A stretch of DNA of 60,000 nucleotides from Symbiodinium natans (GCA_905221605.1 CAJNDS010002202.1:395501-455500); one strand, 5' to 3'; positions 22,552-34,012 are shown, counted from the stretch's first letter. Translations and numbers: made by a program. The notes: generated from the sequence alone by a model not told the origin.

Positions 22552-23575
22552 GAAGCATCTTCGGTTTAGGGTTTAGGGTTTAGGGTTTAGGGTTTAGGGT
22601 TTAGGGTTTAGGGTTTAGGGTTTAGGGTTTAGGGTTTAGGGTTAGGGTTAGTTGGTTTACAGTGCTCACCCACAACCCTGCCCCCTAAACTTCAAACCTC
22701 AAAAAGCCTAAACCCTGGGCGAAGACTAATCCTTCTTTACCGAAAGCCCAGGCATCTCCCAAAGCAGGACTGGCAACAGTCTCGGGTTTACTTGGAAGTT
22801 CAGGGTACTTATTCACCAAGTATAACTGTACTTATGCAATTATAGCCATAGTAGGTATTTATTCACCAAGTATAACTGTACTCACAACTGCAATTATAGC
22901 CATATTAGGGCACTTAAGGGGCTTATAAAAAGCGGGTTATAACCCTGCGCGTCAACCGCCTTGTTTACTAGGGCGGTTGCAATTCTTGTCGCAACCGCCT
23001 CGTTTTACCAGCCGGAGCCAGAGGGTGCTTGGTTTGGGGGAGAATGGAACTGAGTTTAGAAGCTTTTTTGACCGGGTTTAGCCGTGTTTTACTGTTTTTG
23101 CCCGGGCGCGAAGTACCGTGACTCTGGCGTGACCCTGGCGTGATCCTGGCGTGACTCTTCTCTTATTTTAAAAAGGAAAGGGCTCGAACCGCCCCATTTT
23201 GCCCGTGACTCTGGCGTGACTGCTGCGTGACTCTGGCATATTCTAGAAGCTAGCACCTGGGAACTGCTTCAAACACCATCAAAATTTGCAGATTTCGCGC
23301 CGTGGAAACTACGTCTCCACATCGTCCCTGTGTCGCAACCGCCCGGTTTACCATGAAGGTTGTGAACCGCCTCGTTTTCTGCGATTGTTGGACTTGCAGG
23401 GTAAGTACAGTTATAAGTACCATGAACCTCCAAGTCCTAAACCCCACACCCTAAACCCTAACCCTAAACAGTAAACCCTAAACCCTAAACCCTAAACCCT
23501 AAACCCTAAACCCTAAACCCTAAACAGCAGGTTGGGGTTCAGGGTTTAAAAGCAAGTTGAACATCCCTCTGCAGC

Positions 23576-23818
23576 AAGCCTCCAAAGTCCGTCCTAGGTC
23601 ACCACAACCCAAAACGCCAAACCGAAAAGCCTAAGCCTTAAACCCTAAACCCTAAACCCTGAAACCTGAAACCCTAAACCCTGAAACCTGAGACCCTAAA
23701 CCCTAAACCCTAAACCCTAACCCCGAGCCCAAACAGCCTGAAAAGCACTTTGCCCAAAACCTTGGCACTCCAAGAAGGCGCCGACAAGTGGTTCTTCAAA
23801 CCCCAGTTATGTAGCTCT
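23576..23818 (+). CDS. two candidate exon islands
   Basis: 23576-23633 follows ATCCCTCTGCAG and reads QASKVRPRSPQPKTPNRKA then TAA, or is spliced before that. 23732-23815 reads NSLKSTLPKTLALQEGADKW then FFKPQLC. Both are natural on the plus strand, separated by a telomeric array. No family. Confidence 0.36.
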
Positions 23819-24365
23819 AGGGGTTTAGGGTTTGGGGGAGAGGGTTTATAGAAATTGCATAGGGTTTGTGTCCGGAGTTTTGTGCTGTTGAAAACACATA
23901 TTAACTTTTGGCTGAAAAGGGCTGATTTGACTAAACAATGCTGATAAACACGGGGTATTTCGGGCTTTTTCCAAGCCTGAATCGAAAATCCCTATGCTTT
24001 TGGCCTGAGATTTGGGGTTCTCCAAGCCCTATGTTTTGGCCCTAGATTGGGGGCTTGGGAAAACCTAAGATGACTAGCGAAAATCCCTATGTTCAGGCCT
24101 TAATTGAGGGATTGTGAAAACCCAAAATTGTCAAAAGGGTTCAGGGTCTAGGGTTTCGGGCTTAAAGGCCACATCCAATAGTCACAAAATTGTCCCTTTG
24201 GGGGGTTTCCGAGGTCGCCAAACTAGCGAAAATCTCTATGTGTTGGCCTTGATTGAAATTTATGAATGCCCACTGAAATTGGCAATTTTGGGGTTTCAAA
24301 GCCCGCGAAACTAGCGAAAATCCCTGTGTTCTGGCCTTGATTGAGAGTTTGTGAAAACACAAAAA

Positions 24366-24474
24366 CCCAAAGAGCCCAATATTGCTTAATTAAGGAATAT
24401 TCCTTAAATCATATCGGGATCCTTAATATGATTTAAGGTATATTCCTTAATTAAGCAATATTGGGCTCTTTGGG
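24366..24474. repeat. near-perfect palindrome, 49-bp arms, 11-bp loop
   Basis: Left arm 24366-24414 and right arm 24426-24474 are reverse complements with a single mismatch (ATTCC versus ATACC). The loop is CGGGATCCTTA. The arms contain CCCAAAGAGCCCAATATT and TTAATTAAGGAATAT. It sits inside the degenerate repeat field 23930-25215 and is AT-richer than its surroundings. Probably a very young inverted-repeat element or a hairpin-forming insertion. Confidence 0.95.
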
Positions 24475-24773
24475 AAGGTCAAGCTCACAAGAAATTTGCC
24501 ATTTGGGGTGTTTCCAAGGCGCCAAACCAGCGACAAATGGTTAAACAAAACACAAAAAGTGGCCATTTTGGTGGGTTTCCAAGGCCACCAAGCTAGCGAA
24601 CATTCTTCTGCTTTAGCCTCATCTTGGGGTTTCCAAGGCCGCGAAACTAGCGAAAATTCTGATATTTAGGCCTTAATTGAGGGCTTGTGAAAGCACAAAA
24701 TTTCACAAAATGAGGTAAAATGGCTAAATTTGGCCATTTGGGGAAATCCCTATGTTTTGGCTGGCCATTTGGT

Positions 24774-25108
24774 GATCCGCCGACCTTGGCGGCGTGTTGG
24801 ATGGGTTTGAAACCTCCCTCTTAACGTGGGGGGGGGGGGGGGGGGGTAGGGGGGGTCGGTGCACAATTTTTTCGTGGAGGACCGCGCCACCCGCACAGCG
24901 TAAACAGGCGGTTCAGCACAGGGGGTAGGGGGGCCCTCCCCCCCCCCCACCCCCACCCCCCCCCCCCCCCCCAACCCCCACCCACCTGTGTTTTTGGCAG
25001 CTCTGGTGCTACCCCCTACCCCTGACTCTGCCGAGCAGTGCGAGCGGGTTTAGACCTCTCAACTATGCTCCAGCGGGGTCGGCGGCTTGAGCCGGAGGCT
25101 CTTAAATT
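24774..25108 (+). mobile_element. element L, copy 1 (non-autonomous)
   Basis: Starts TCCGCCGACCTTGGCGGCGT and ends GCCGGAGGCTCTTAAATTT. Flanking repeat sequence (GGCCATTTGGTG and TTTCCAAGGCCACCAAG) closes up to match uninterrupted copies nearby (24561-24600), defining an insertion. The middle is C/G homopolymer-rich and differs from copy 2. Ends carry short inverted CCGCCGACC/GGTCGGCGG. Confidence 0.65.
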
Positions 25109-25872
25109 TTCCAAGGCCACCAAGCGAGCGAACATCCTTATGTCTTTGCCCTTGATTCAACATTATGAAAATTGGCCATTTGAAGGGTTTTGCAGGGCGG
25201 CCATTTCGGGGTTTCCAAGGATTTAACATTGTGCTTAGTGAAGCTATATAAATTTCCTATTCATACAGGTCTTGAGGGTTTAGGGTTTAGGGTTTAGGGT
25301 GTTTAGGGAACTCGGGGACCCTAAAATAGACCCCCCCCAAATAGTAGAATACCTGTAGATTAGGGACCCCCAATTATTCAATAAGGTACACCTAATTTCG
25401 GAAACCCCCATTTGCCTGCACCCAACGACCTTACATGAACAACCTTTCTACACCCCACCCCCTCCCACAGAGGGGATGTCGGTTACTTGCTGTAGGCGCT
25501 GGTTTCCTCTAACAGGGCCCTTAAATGGGAACCCCACATATAGCCTCTAAACCCCCAGGGCCCCTACTTCAGAACCCTTTAAGAAAAGTAAGGGACCATG
25601 TTAGGGGGCCATGTACAAACTTGAAGACGTAAGTCCTAAACCGTTTGTGGAATGGATCCTTAAGCCGGGTCAGAACCGGACTCTGATCCCTATATGTTGC
25701 GAGGGTATGGGGTTTGGTTTGTGTTTAGGGTTCTAAGTTTTGGCAGCTAGGGATTGAAGTTTCAAGGCTGGGATCTTGGGGGCTTGGGTCTGTGCATCTA
25801 CCTAACCTCAATGCACCCACACAATGCTTGCCTTGCATTTTGGGGTAGGAATATAAGAGGCGATTATGAAGC

Positions 25873-26481
25873 TTGCTGGGTTCAGGAAAAGCCATCGCAC
25901 GCAGGAGCCCTGGTTCAGAAACCACAAGCCCAAAAAGTACCCTAAAGCCCACCTCGCGGACGTCGGAAACCGTCGGACTGGAGTCTATGCCGCAATGCGG
26001 ACAGCAAGGCACTGCATGCACTGGCGAGTCAGGTGTTGGCGTACCCGGCATTGGAATGCCAGGCGCTGGCATGCCGGGCATCGGCATTGGCATGCCGGGC
26101 ATTGGCATTCCGGGCATGGGCATGCCGGGCATCGGCATTCCGGGCACTGGCATGCCGGGCATCGGCATCCCGGGGATGGGCATTCCAGGCATTGGCATTC
26201 CAGGCATTGGCATGCCGGGCATTGGCATGCCCAGCATTGGCATGCCGGGCATGGGCATGCCAGGCATCGGCATTCCGGGCATCGGCATGCCGGGCATCGG
26301 CATGCCGGACGCTGGCATGCTGGGCATGTGCGTGCCTGGCGTTGGGCTGGGCATGGGCATGCAGGGCATGTGCATGCCTGGCATACCTCGTCTTCAGAGT
26401 TTACGGAAGCCAAAACAAGGGTTCATGGATGCAGGTCATATGGGTGGTTGTCAAAATTATGATTCCTTTGGGGTACCCTAA
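25873..26481. repeat. 18-bp minisatellite, open in five frames
   Basis: About 26030-26385 is an imperfect tandem array of an 18-bp unit near GGCATTGGCATGCCGGGC, translating as (GIGMPG)n on plus and (MPGMPM)n on minus. The unit contains no stop in most frames, so the long ORFs are expected by construction. A non-repeat flank before it (to 26030) could be coding: plus ...ETVGLESMPQCGQQGTACTG, or minus ...VPCCPHCGIDSSPTVSDVRE with a GTGGGC donor. Whether it is a protein or a plain minisatellite is open. Confidence 0.7.
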
Positions 26482-26553
26482 ATATTGGGTGCCGTATTAT
26501 AATAGGGATCCAAAAAAGGGACCATAATTCTGACAACCACCCATATGAGGACA
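26447..26553 (+). mobile_element. MITE family F, long inverted arms
   Basis: Left arm CATATGGGTGGTTGTCAAAA(TT)ATG... and right arm ...ATAATTCTGACAACCACCC are inverted repeats with few mismatches; core CTTTGGGGTACCC ... GGGTGCCG ... GGGATCCAAAAAAGGGA. Confidence 0.9.
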
Positions 26554-26606
26554 ACTAAGACAATGTGCAAGGCGTCAGTTCAGCTCTAGAGCCTGAACCC
26601 TAACCC

Positions 26607-26692
26607 TAGGGCTCCAAGTACACAAATAATACCTACATTGGGGTCCAAAGTCTGTAAATAATACCTACTTTGGGCTATTCGGAGCCTTAGGG
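26607..26692 (+). mobile_element. MITE family P
   Basis: Intact copy: GGCTCCAAGTACACAAATAA ... CTATTCGGAGCCTTAGGG, with two internal CTACTTTGGG/CTACATTGGGG arms. Its ends blend into CCCTAGGG/TTAGGG. Confidence 0.7.
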
Positions 26693-26780
26693 TAAACCCG
26701 AGAACCCCGACCATGTGATGCCGCTGTTACCGTTGGAAGGTCGGAGCACAACTCCTAAGGACCCTAAACCTGATACCCTA

Positions 26781-26924
26781 AAACCCTAATAAACCCTAAT
26801 AAACCCTAATAAACCCTAATAAACCCTAATAAACCCTAATAAACCCTAATAAACCCTAATAAACCCTAATAAACCCTAATAAACCCTAATAAACCCTAAT
26901 AAACCCTAATAAACCCTAAACCCT
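26781..26924 (-). repeat. 10-bp telomere-variant array
   Basis: Thirteen consecutive perfect copies of AAACCCTAAT, then canonical units. Confidence 0.95.
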
Positions 26925-27777
26925 AAACAGGTCGGCCGGGTCGGCAACAACAGGTCAAGTCGCGAGTGGTTTAAGGCTTTGGGTTTAGGGTTCAAACCTT
27001 CGGGTTTAAGGTATGAGGTTGCGAATATAGGCCTGCAATGTTGGGCGAACATACTACTTGCTGGGGTCTTTGAACCATGCAAACAACCTGAAACCCCAAA
27101 ACCTTAACACACTACAGCGGACTCTCAAGGCCCTGATGAATTTCGATTGGCCACATAACCTGGAACATAATGGGTGCGTAACCCCAAAAAAACCTGAACC
27201 CCAAACCCGAAATCCTAAGCTCAAGAAGGCTTGGCTGCACTCAGGAGGGTAGCTATAAACTAAACTTTTAGCTTCCTGATTTAGAAACTCACCACAAAGT
27301 CAGGGTACTACTAGGCATCCTCATCCCGATTGCATTATGGGTTTTTAGGGTGTGGGCCAGTCTAAACCCGAAACCCTGAACCCTGTTTAGGGTTTAGGGT
27401 TTAGGGTTCAGGGTTCAGGGTTTAGGGCTCAGGGTTTTGGGTTTAGGTGCCTTAAGAACCCCAAAGCCCTTTTGGGGACGTTCTTGCTTATAAAGCCCTT
27501 CTGAGGCAGCCGTAGGTTGTGGATTCTTAAGGTTTAGGGTTTCGGGTTTAGGGTTTAAGGATTAGGGTTTAGGGTTTCGGGTTTTCGACCTTGGGGCTTC
27601 GGGTTTCGGGCTTCGGGTTCAACCTGGAGCAACGGGGCTAACGGGCGCTAAGGGGTCTTGCGTCACCCAGTAGTCTGACCATGCAAGCGCCTAAACCGTA
27701 AAACCTAAAACCTGTACCCTAAACCCTAAACAGAAATCGGAACACCCTTGAAATTACGGTGCAGCTTCGCAGCTTAC

Positions 27778-28249
27778 CACGAAGAAGGGCGGCGTGGGCA
27801 TCGCCTGCAACGTCGACCCGTGTAGGCTTCGCCCAGGAACTGCCAGGTTTAGGGTTTGGAGTTGAGGAACCCTTAACCCTTATCCCTAAACCCTAAACCC
27901 TAAACCCTAAACCCTAAACCCAAACCCTACACCCAAAACCCTGAACCCTGAACCCTGAACCCTAACAGGAGACTTCGGCCCCTGGAAGTATCAGGTCACT
28001 CTCAAAACTCAGGCGAAAACGGGAAGACACCCGAAACACGCCTAAGCACCTGGGACCCAACAGGGCCGCGATACTTGGGGCCCTATGGAAGCTTGGGTAT
28101 AGGCTCTGGGGTCTAGGGCTTAGGGTTTAGGGTTTAGGGTTTGGGGTTTAGGGCTTAGGGTTCAGGGTTTAGGGCTGCGGCGCCTGCACAGGGAGTTGTT
28201 GCGTCTCAGGGCCTGCGTCCTTCGCGGGCTTTGGCGACTCGTCAGCTTC
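27778..28249 (-). CDS. unrecognised protein, two exons
   Basis: Exon 28249-28184 follows GCCGCCCCACAG|G, encodes an acidic/proline-rich segment (EADESPKPAKDAGPETQQLP then VQ) and ends at a GC donor (GCGCCG) or reads on to a nearby TAA. Exon 27839-27778 has acceptor ACCTGGCAG and canonical donor GTG|GTAAGC; all three frames are open, phase 0 giving FLGEAYTGRRCRRCPRR and phase 2 giving SWAKPTRVDVAGDAHAALLR. The intron contains TTTAGGG-derived sequence. Likely one disordered-region protein; identity unknown. Confidence 0.52.
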
Positions 28250-28308
28250 CTGTGGGGCGGCTGCTATACATGATGGTCCCCCTGTGGGGTTGGGGTTTAG
28301 GGTTTAGG

Positions 28309-28412
28309 GTTTAGGGTCTATAGGGTCTATAGGGTCTCTAGGGTCTATAGGGTCTATAGGGTCTATAGGGTCTATAGGGTCTATAGGGTCTATAGGGTCT
28401 ATAGGGTTTATA
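28309..28412 (+). repeat. GTCTATAGG variant array
   Basis: About ten 9-bp units derived from TTTAGGG-like sequence. Confidence 0.9.
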
Positions 28413-28429
28413 GGACTTCGGGTTTAGGG

Positions 28430-30100
28430 ATAAAGGTTGTTAGGGTTTCCATGTAGGGTTGTTGGCTATAGGCATATATGTTGGTTCCCATGTAGGGCCT
28501 TTTTAGGGTTCTATGATGGTCTCCAATTTCAAATTTAGGTTCTGACATGGTCCTCCCATTTAGGGTTTAGGGTTCTGAAATGGTCCTCCCATTTAGGGTT
28601 ATACAATGGTCCCCCCCCACCCCCGTTCTAGGTCTAGGGTTTCTGGATTAAGGGCTCTTCGGGATCTGTATATTGCTCCCCTTCTATTAAAGGTTGAAGG
28701 TTATACGACGCTCCCACGCCCCTAGGCCACAAACACTGGACGTAAGGAATCCCTCCTTACCAGGGGTACCTCAATCTCGGGCCAAGTAACTCTGCATCTC
28801 ATGCATTTAAGCACCCCTTGAACCCTAGAGCCCTAACCCCAAACCTTGCACCCTAAGCCCAGTTTGCCCTGGAAATGCGCCCTAAACCCTAAACCCTAAA
28901 ACCTAAACCCTAAACCCTAAACCCTAAACCCTAAACCCTAATATCTTGGCTGCGTTCCAAGAGGCTGAGTCGAGCTGGTCACCCATGTGATCCTGTCTTT
29001 GCTGGTTTAAGGGTTTAGGGTTTAGGGTTTAGGGTTTAGGGTTTAGGGTTTAGGGTTTTGGGTTTTGGGTTTTGGGTTTAGGGTTTGGCGTTTGGGGTTT
29101 GGGGTTTAGGGTTTAGGGTTTAGGGCTTGTCTAGTGCACGGTTTAGGGTTTAGGGCTTGGGGTTGCGTGCCTTACAAGGCTTATCTAGACCCAAGAGTAA
29201 CCCATGAATAAACAAGTTTGCGCTTTCTGGTTGAAAGAGGCTTATCAGGGCACCCAAACCTTACAAAAAGAGAATAAGGGCCTACTCGGCGTCCTTGTTA
29301 TACTGTTTCGGAGTGAGGGTGGGCTTAGGGGTGGCATTTTCCGGGGCGCGGGTGTTTAACAAGGCAGAATCTGTGTTAGGGAAAAAAGGAGGAACGTGCC
29401 CAAAGTCCCAAAGTCGTGGGGCAGGGCTAATACACGCCAAACCCTAGACCCTAAACCGAGAGGGATGTGCAAACCTCGTGTCTCGGGTGGAGGGTTTAGG
29501 GGTTAGGAAACCATAAACCCTAAACCCTAAACCGCAGGGTAGGCCTCTCAACCCTGAACAAACAATTCCCGGACACAAGGCACGGTCCTGCAGCAAACCT
29601 ACACCCCAAACCCCCAAATACAAACTAAGCCACTAGACAAAACCTTAAGCCGCCTGCCCTACAAAGGCACTCAAACCTTAAAGAATTAACACCCTCAAAA
29701 GTCTCAAACTCTACACCCCAAACAAACCCTCAACACTCAACGCTGCACCCTCAACAAAAACACCTGAACCCGAAACCCTAAAGCTTAAACAACCCCTAAA
29801 GCTCTTTGCTTTTTAGGGTCCAGGGCTTTGCTGTCTAGGGTCTTGGCTATTTACTTTGTATAAACCCGAAACCCTACACCCTACACCCTAGGCCCTAAAC
29901 CCTAAACCCTAAACCCTAAACCCTAAACCCTAAACTCTAAACCCTATAAACCCCCATCCCTCTTTAGGGTTTGTCAGCATGTCCCATGTCTCTTCGACAT
30001 CTGGCAGGGTATGTGAGCTACGACCGCCAACATGGTTTAGGGTTTAGGGCTTAGGGTTTAGGGTTTAGGGTTTGGGGTGAAGGGTGAAGCCCCCCCCCCC
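28430..30100. other. repeat-rich stretch without a supported gene
   Basis: Holds a 30-bp degenerate tandem (ATGGTCCTCCCATTTAGGG, 28490-28630), telomeric arrays at 28878-28940 and 29007-29130, and a family G MITE. A small plus island, 28944-28972 (NILAAFQEAESSW, donor GTCACC), may be an exon. 30130-30240 has CATCTTCAG|GAG with two open frames. Confidence 0.5.
29178..29308 (+). mobile_element. MITE family G
   Basis: CTAGACCCAAGAGTAACCC ... AAGGGCCTACTCGGCGTCC. Family core is GGGTGCCCTTTTTGG ... TTATAAGGGAACCT. The most numerous family; further copies about 2030-2108, 7448-7545, 12690-12807, 33487-33600, 34313-34480, 35563-35680, 37770-37875, 42096-42201, 47140-47225 and 51746-51845. Confidence 0.75.
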
Positions 30101-30349
30101 CCCCTAACCCAAAGCCCTAAACCGCGAACTGTTATTTATGACACATCTTCAGGAGAGGAAGACGCTGACAACAGCTAAAGACCCTAAAGACCCCCAAAAC
30201 CCTAAAAAACCTAACGGCGCTAAAACCTTAAAGACCCTACCCTGAAGACATAAACTAAAGGCCAAAAAAAAACAAAACAAAAACACACACACACACACAC
30301 ACACACAAATAAAAAACTAATGGCAATGATACATCAAGAAGTAGGGCCC

Positions 30350-30442
30350 TGACCGCAAGTTGCAATGTGGTTGGGGACTTGGCCGTGTACCACGCGTCTT
30401 CGAACAAGGGCATGGGATCCATGGACATCGTCCTGGGCTTCG
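30350..30442 (+). CDS. candidate exon
   Basis: Plus-strand frame open for about 31 codons: TASCNVVGDLAVYHASSNKG then MGSMDIVLGFG, running into a G homopolymer. Strong G-first/GC-third codon pattern. Possible acceptor ACCGCAAG. Not recognised. The only good exon candidate in 30.2-31.6 kb. Confidence 0.42.
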
Positions 30443-30719
30443 GGGGGGGGGGGGGGGGTTCGGGGGCTATTGGAGTTTAAGGTTTATAGGGTTTAGGGCT
30501 AGGGGTTTGGGGTTTAGGGCTAGGGTTTAGGGTGTAGGGCTCGGGTTTGGGGTTTTGACAAGGGCTTACGGTTTGGGGCTTGAGGCTCGGGTTTACGGGC
30601 TTAGGAGTTTAGGGGTTTAGGGATCAGGGTTTCCGAAGCTCGTGAACACTGAGGTCCTTGAACCAAAGACTTCAAATCTGGGCTCAACGTGAAACAAAAC
30701 AGGCATCGAAGTCTTGAAC

Positions 30720-31450
30720 TCGAACTAGACTTCTAAACCCCCGAACCCCAAACCCCTAAACCCCCAAACCCTCTAAACACCCAAACCCCTAAACCCCTAA
30801 ACCCCTACACCCCTGAACCCCTGAACCCCTAAACCCCTAAACCCCTAAACCTCTAAACCTCTAAACCCCTAAACCCCTAAACCCCGAAAGCCCTAAAGCC
30901 CTAAACCCCTAAACCCTAAACCCCTAAACCCCTAAACCCATAATTCTAAACTTTAACCCGAGACCCTGAACCCTGAACCAACAAGCCAAATGCCCAAACT
31001 CCAGCAGTCCCGCAGACTCTATCTCCTGCCCTTGCCGCCAATACGGTGGCTGGTCAAGAAGGGCTTTGGGGTTTAAGGTTTAGGGGTCTGGGGCTTAGGG
31101 TTTGTAGGGATTTAGGGTTTAGGGGTTTAGGAATTTAGGGGTTTAGGGGTTTAGGGATTTAAGGGTTTGGAGGATTGCGGGTTTAGGGTTTAGAGGTTTA
31201 GCCGTTTAGGGGTTTAGGGGTTTGGAGGTTTAGGGGTTTGGAGGTTTAGGGGTTTAGGTTTAGGGGTTTAGGGGTTTAGGGTTTAGGGGTTTAGGGTTAG
31301 GGTTTCGGGTTTAGGGTTTGTGGTTTAGGGTTTAGGGGTTTAGGGCTTCAGGGGTTTAGGGTTTCGGGCTTTCGGGTTTTAGAGTTTTAGGGGTTTAGGG
31401 TTTAGGGTTTCGGGGTTTCGGGTTTTAGAGTTTTAGTGGTTTAGTTTTTA
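30720..31450. repeat. CCCCTAAA and TTTAGGGG degenerate arrays
   Basis: Left half C-strand (CCCCTAAA), right half G-strand (TTTAGGGG). The island between, 30970-31060, is open on both strands (plus MPKLQQSRRLYLLPLPPIRW; minus ALLDQPPYWRQGQEIESAGL). Confidence 0.8.
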
Positions 31451-31635
31451 GGGTTTTCAGGGATTCTCGATGACCCTCATGGGTCCACCCTAAACGCTAA
31501 ACCCTAACCCCTCAACCCTGGCTGAATCCATAGCTAAACCGCCCTCCGACCCAAAGCACCACGTTGTATTCTCACCGGGGTATAAGGACAGGATCAAATT
31601 CACAAAGTCCATTTGCAGAGGACACCCTCAAAGAT

Positions 31636-31857
31636 AATGGCTGGAACTAAATATCGAATATGCATCGCCGATTCTACGTAATTATCTGGATCACACCGCT
31701 ACACCAGATCATCGAAGAGATTTCATGGGTTTAAAGCAGCTCGTTCAAACCCAACCAAGATTTCTGGAGTACCTTGCGTCTGCGCCTACGCGCAGTCCCA
31801 ATTTGTTTAAGCGCCATACCAAAGCTCTGACATGCGCTTGGCGGCCGTAAAAGAAAA
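31636..31857 (+). CDS. 74-codon open frame in a repeat-free island
   Basis: Region 31500-32000 lacks telomeric units. The plus frame reads ...RRDFMGLKQLVQTQPRFLEY... and ends TCAWRP-TAA. A 77-codon minus ORF (31975-31745, with VLPLGGQDDSLPPGVETPRR) overlaps it. One of the two is probably coding or a decayed gene; I cannot choose. Confidence 0.33.
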
Positions 31858-32111
31858 CCCTCAACCCTTGTGGCCCAAGATTCAGCAGCCTTCTGGGAGT
31901 TTCGACACCTGGCGGCAAACTGTCGTCCTGTCCTCCGAGGGGCAGGACTCTACGTAAGCTGTTCGACGCTTGCAAGTTGTCATGTGAGAAGGCTGCAAGA
32001 GTTTGGGGTTGAGTGAAACCCAGCCCAAAGAACCGATACCTTCACCCTCAAAGAAGACAGATCCCAGTAGCTATATTATAGTAAGGGCACCCTTTTTTTG
32101 GTTGGTTACTT

Positions 32112-32302
32112 CAATCTTCCTGTGTTCTCTACCAAAGGTCTTGAGACCCCCTTTTGGTTCAAAATGTGCGTTCTCTCCAAAATGGGGGTTGAGACACCCT
32201 TTTGGTTCAAATTTTCTTGTGTTCTCTACCAAAGGTCTTGAGACCCCCTTTTGGTTCAAAAATGTGCCTTCTCTCTCCGAATTGGGGGTTGAGACACCTT
32301 TT
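32112..32302 (+). repeat. two tandem copies of a roughly 96-bp unit
   Basis: TCTACCAAAGGTCTTGAGAC ... GGGGGTTGAGACACCCTTTT occurs twice inside a family G-like element (32071-32340). Confidence 0.85.
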
Positions 32303-32794
32303 GGATACAGTACCACTGGGCTGCCAAGTAGTAGGAATGATCACAACAGCTTGTGGCAGCCGGACACAAATCCTAAACCCGGTTTAGGGTTTAGGGTTTA
32401 GGGTTTAGGGTTTAGGGTTTAGGATTAGGGTTTAGGGTTTAGGGTTTAGGGTTTAGGGTTTAGGGTTTAGGGTTTAGGGTTTAGGGGAAGCCCAAAACCC
32501 TATACCCTAAACCAATATGCGGGTACCTTGCTGGATTTTGGGGGGCCTCATCAAAGTGAGGCCTTCCTCAACAAACCCTCCATCAACCCTCGGAATGTTG
32601 AGGGGCCGAGGGTCCAGCCTAAACCGCCTGTAATGGTTACGGGGTTTTAGGGCTTTGGGTTTAGGGTGGAAGGCATCGGGACCACTTGGTTTACCTAAAC
32701 CCTAAACCTAAACCCTAAACCCTAAACCCTAAACCCCTAAACCCCTGACCCTAAACCCTAAACCCTAAACCCTAAACCCGGGTTTCTGTCCTGT

Positions 32795-32879
32795 GCTGGG
32801 ACTGCCGGAACTGGTTGAGGCATCACTGCGCCGCCGCTCAAACTCCGGGCACGTCATGGCCATCGCCTTCCGGCAGGTA
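32795..32879. CDS. exon island, strand unresolved
   Basis: Plus: VLGLPELVEASLRRRSNSGH then VMAIAFRQ with a canonical CAG|GTAGGG donor. Minus: acceptor CTGCCGGAAG|G, AMAMTCPEFERRRSDASTSS then GSPST with a GA donor. Both have high GC at third positions. Confidence 0.42.
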
Positions 32880-33058
32880 GGGTGTAGGGTGTAGGGTGTA
32901 GGGTGTAGGGTGTAGGGTGTAGGGTGCAGGGTGCAGGGTGCAGGGTGCAGGGTGCAGGGTGCAGGGTGCAGGGTGCAGGGTGTAGGGTGTAGGGTGTAGG
33001 GTGTAGGGTGTAGGCTGTAGGGTGTAGGGTGTAGGGTGTAGGGTTTAGGGTTTAGGGT
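32876..33058 (+). repeat. GTGTAGG / GTGCAGG variant array
   Basis: A block of GTGCAGG units embedded in GTGTAGG units, ending in canonical TTTAGGG; begins at the GTAGGG donor of the 32795 island. Confidence 0.92.
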
Positions 33059-33864
33059 CGGCATAAAGTTTAGGCTTTTGGGCTACTTCCGGGCTTGTAG
33101 AACGGTTAGGACTTAGGGTCGACCTCAAGAACCCAAAACCCAAAACCCTAAACCTTTCCTTTTGTAGTGCTTTTTTCATAGGTTCCCTACAACCTCCCTC
33201 TATACTCCACCCCATAGGTTCCCCCCCATGAATAAGGCCACTTAGGCCACATAGGGATGATTTAGCCTAATTAAGTAAAGGGGGGGGACCTAGGGGGGGT
33301 AGTACGAACGGGGTAGTAGGGAAGCCCATGATTTTTGCAAAACCCTTATAGGCTTCTTAGGGAACCTACTCCAGAGAAGCAGGGAAAACAGCACCTGGCA
33401 CAAAAAAAAACAACTCAACCCCAAACCCTAAACCCTACACCCTAGACCCGAAACCCTAAACCCTAATTCCTAAACCCTAAACCCCTTGGTAGCCCGGTAA
33501 CCATATTAAGATAAGGGCACCCTTTTTGGGATTGATTACTTTATAAGGGAACCTTGAACCACAAAAAGGGCAAAAGGGCACCAATGGGCTGCCAAGACCC
33601 TACACCCCAGACCTGTCCCAAAAAGTGGGAGATCTAAGGTTGCAAGTACAGCGGCACAGCCTAAACCCTAAACCCCAAACCCCAAACCCCAAACCCCAAA
33701 CCCTAAACCCTAAACCCTAAACCCTAAACCCTAACATCATAATCCTGGCTTTGGGGTGTTGGCCTCTAAAGGCCTTTGGCTATCTGGGGGTTTCCAGAAG
33801 TAGGGTTACCCAATTTGGGGGGGGGGGGGGGTCCCCTTAAGGGGTTCTATTCTACTTGGGGTAT

Positions 33865-34012
33865 GTAAGAATACCCATCTAGACCCAAGAGTAACCTAGG
33901 CACCCTAAACCCCAAACCCCTAGCCCTAAACCCTAAACCCAGGCAAGGGGTGTATAGAGGAACCTAAACTCTTGAAAACAAAGCGAATCAAAGCCTAGTC
34001 TGCGTCCTAGCC
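33865..34012 (+). mobile_element. MITE family G interrupted by telomeric units
   Basis: CTAGACCCAAGAGTAACCTAGG then CCCTAAACCCC units (33901-33942), then the family's second half (GTGTATAGAGGAACCTAAAC ... CTAGTCTGCGTCCTAG). Confidence 0.7.

Larger units (their letters stand above)
23930..25215. repeat. degenerate long-unit tandem repeat field
   Basis: Recurring phrases GGCCTTGATTGAGGGTTTGTG, GGTTTCCAAGGCCGCCAAAC and TAGCGAAAATCCCTATGTT return at irregular spacing of roughly 100 bp, heavily diverged. No telomeric arrays inside. Interrupted by the palindrome at 24366 and by element L at 24774. Confidence 0.8.

Noticed and set aside
27969-28114. Plus-strand exon after CCTAACAG|GAG, open in all three frames
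   Set aside because: Overlaps the intron of the better-supported minus-strand exon pair. Openness of all frames shows it is composition, not coding evidence.
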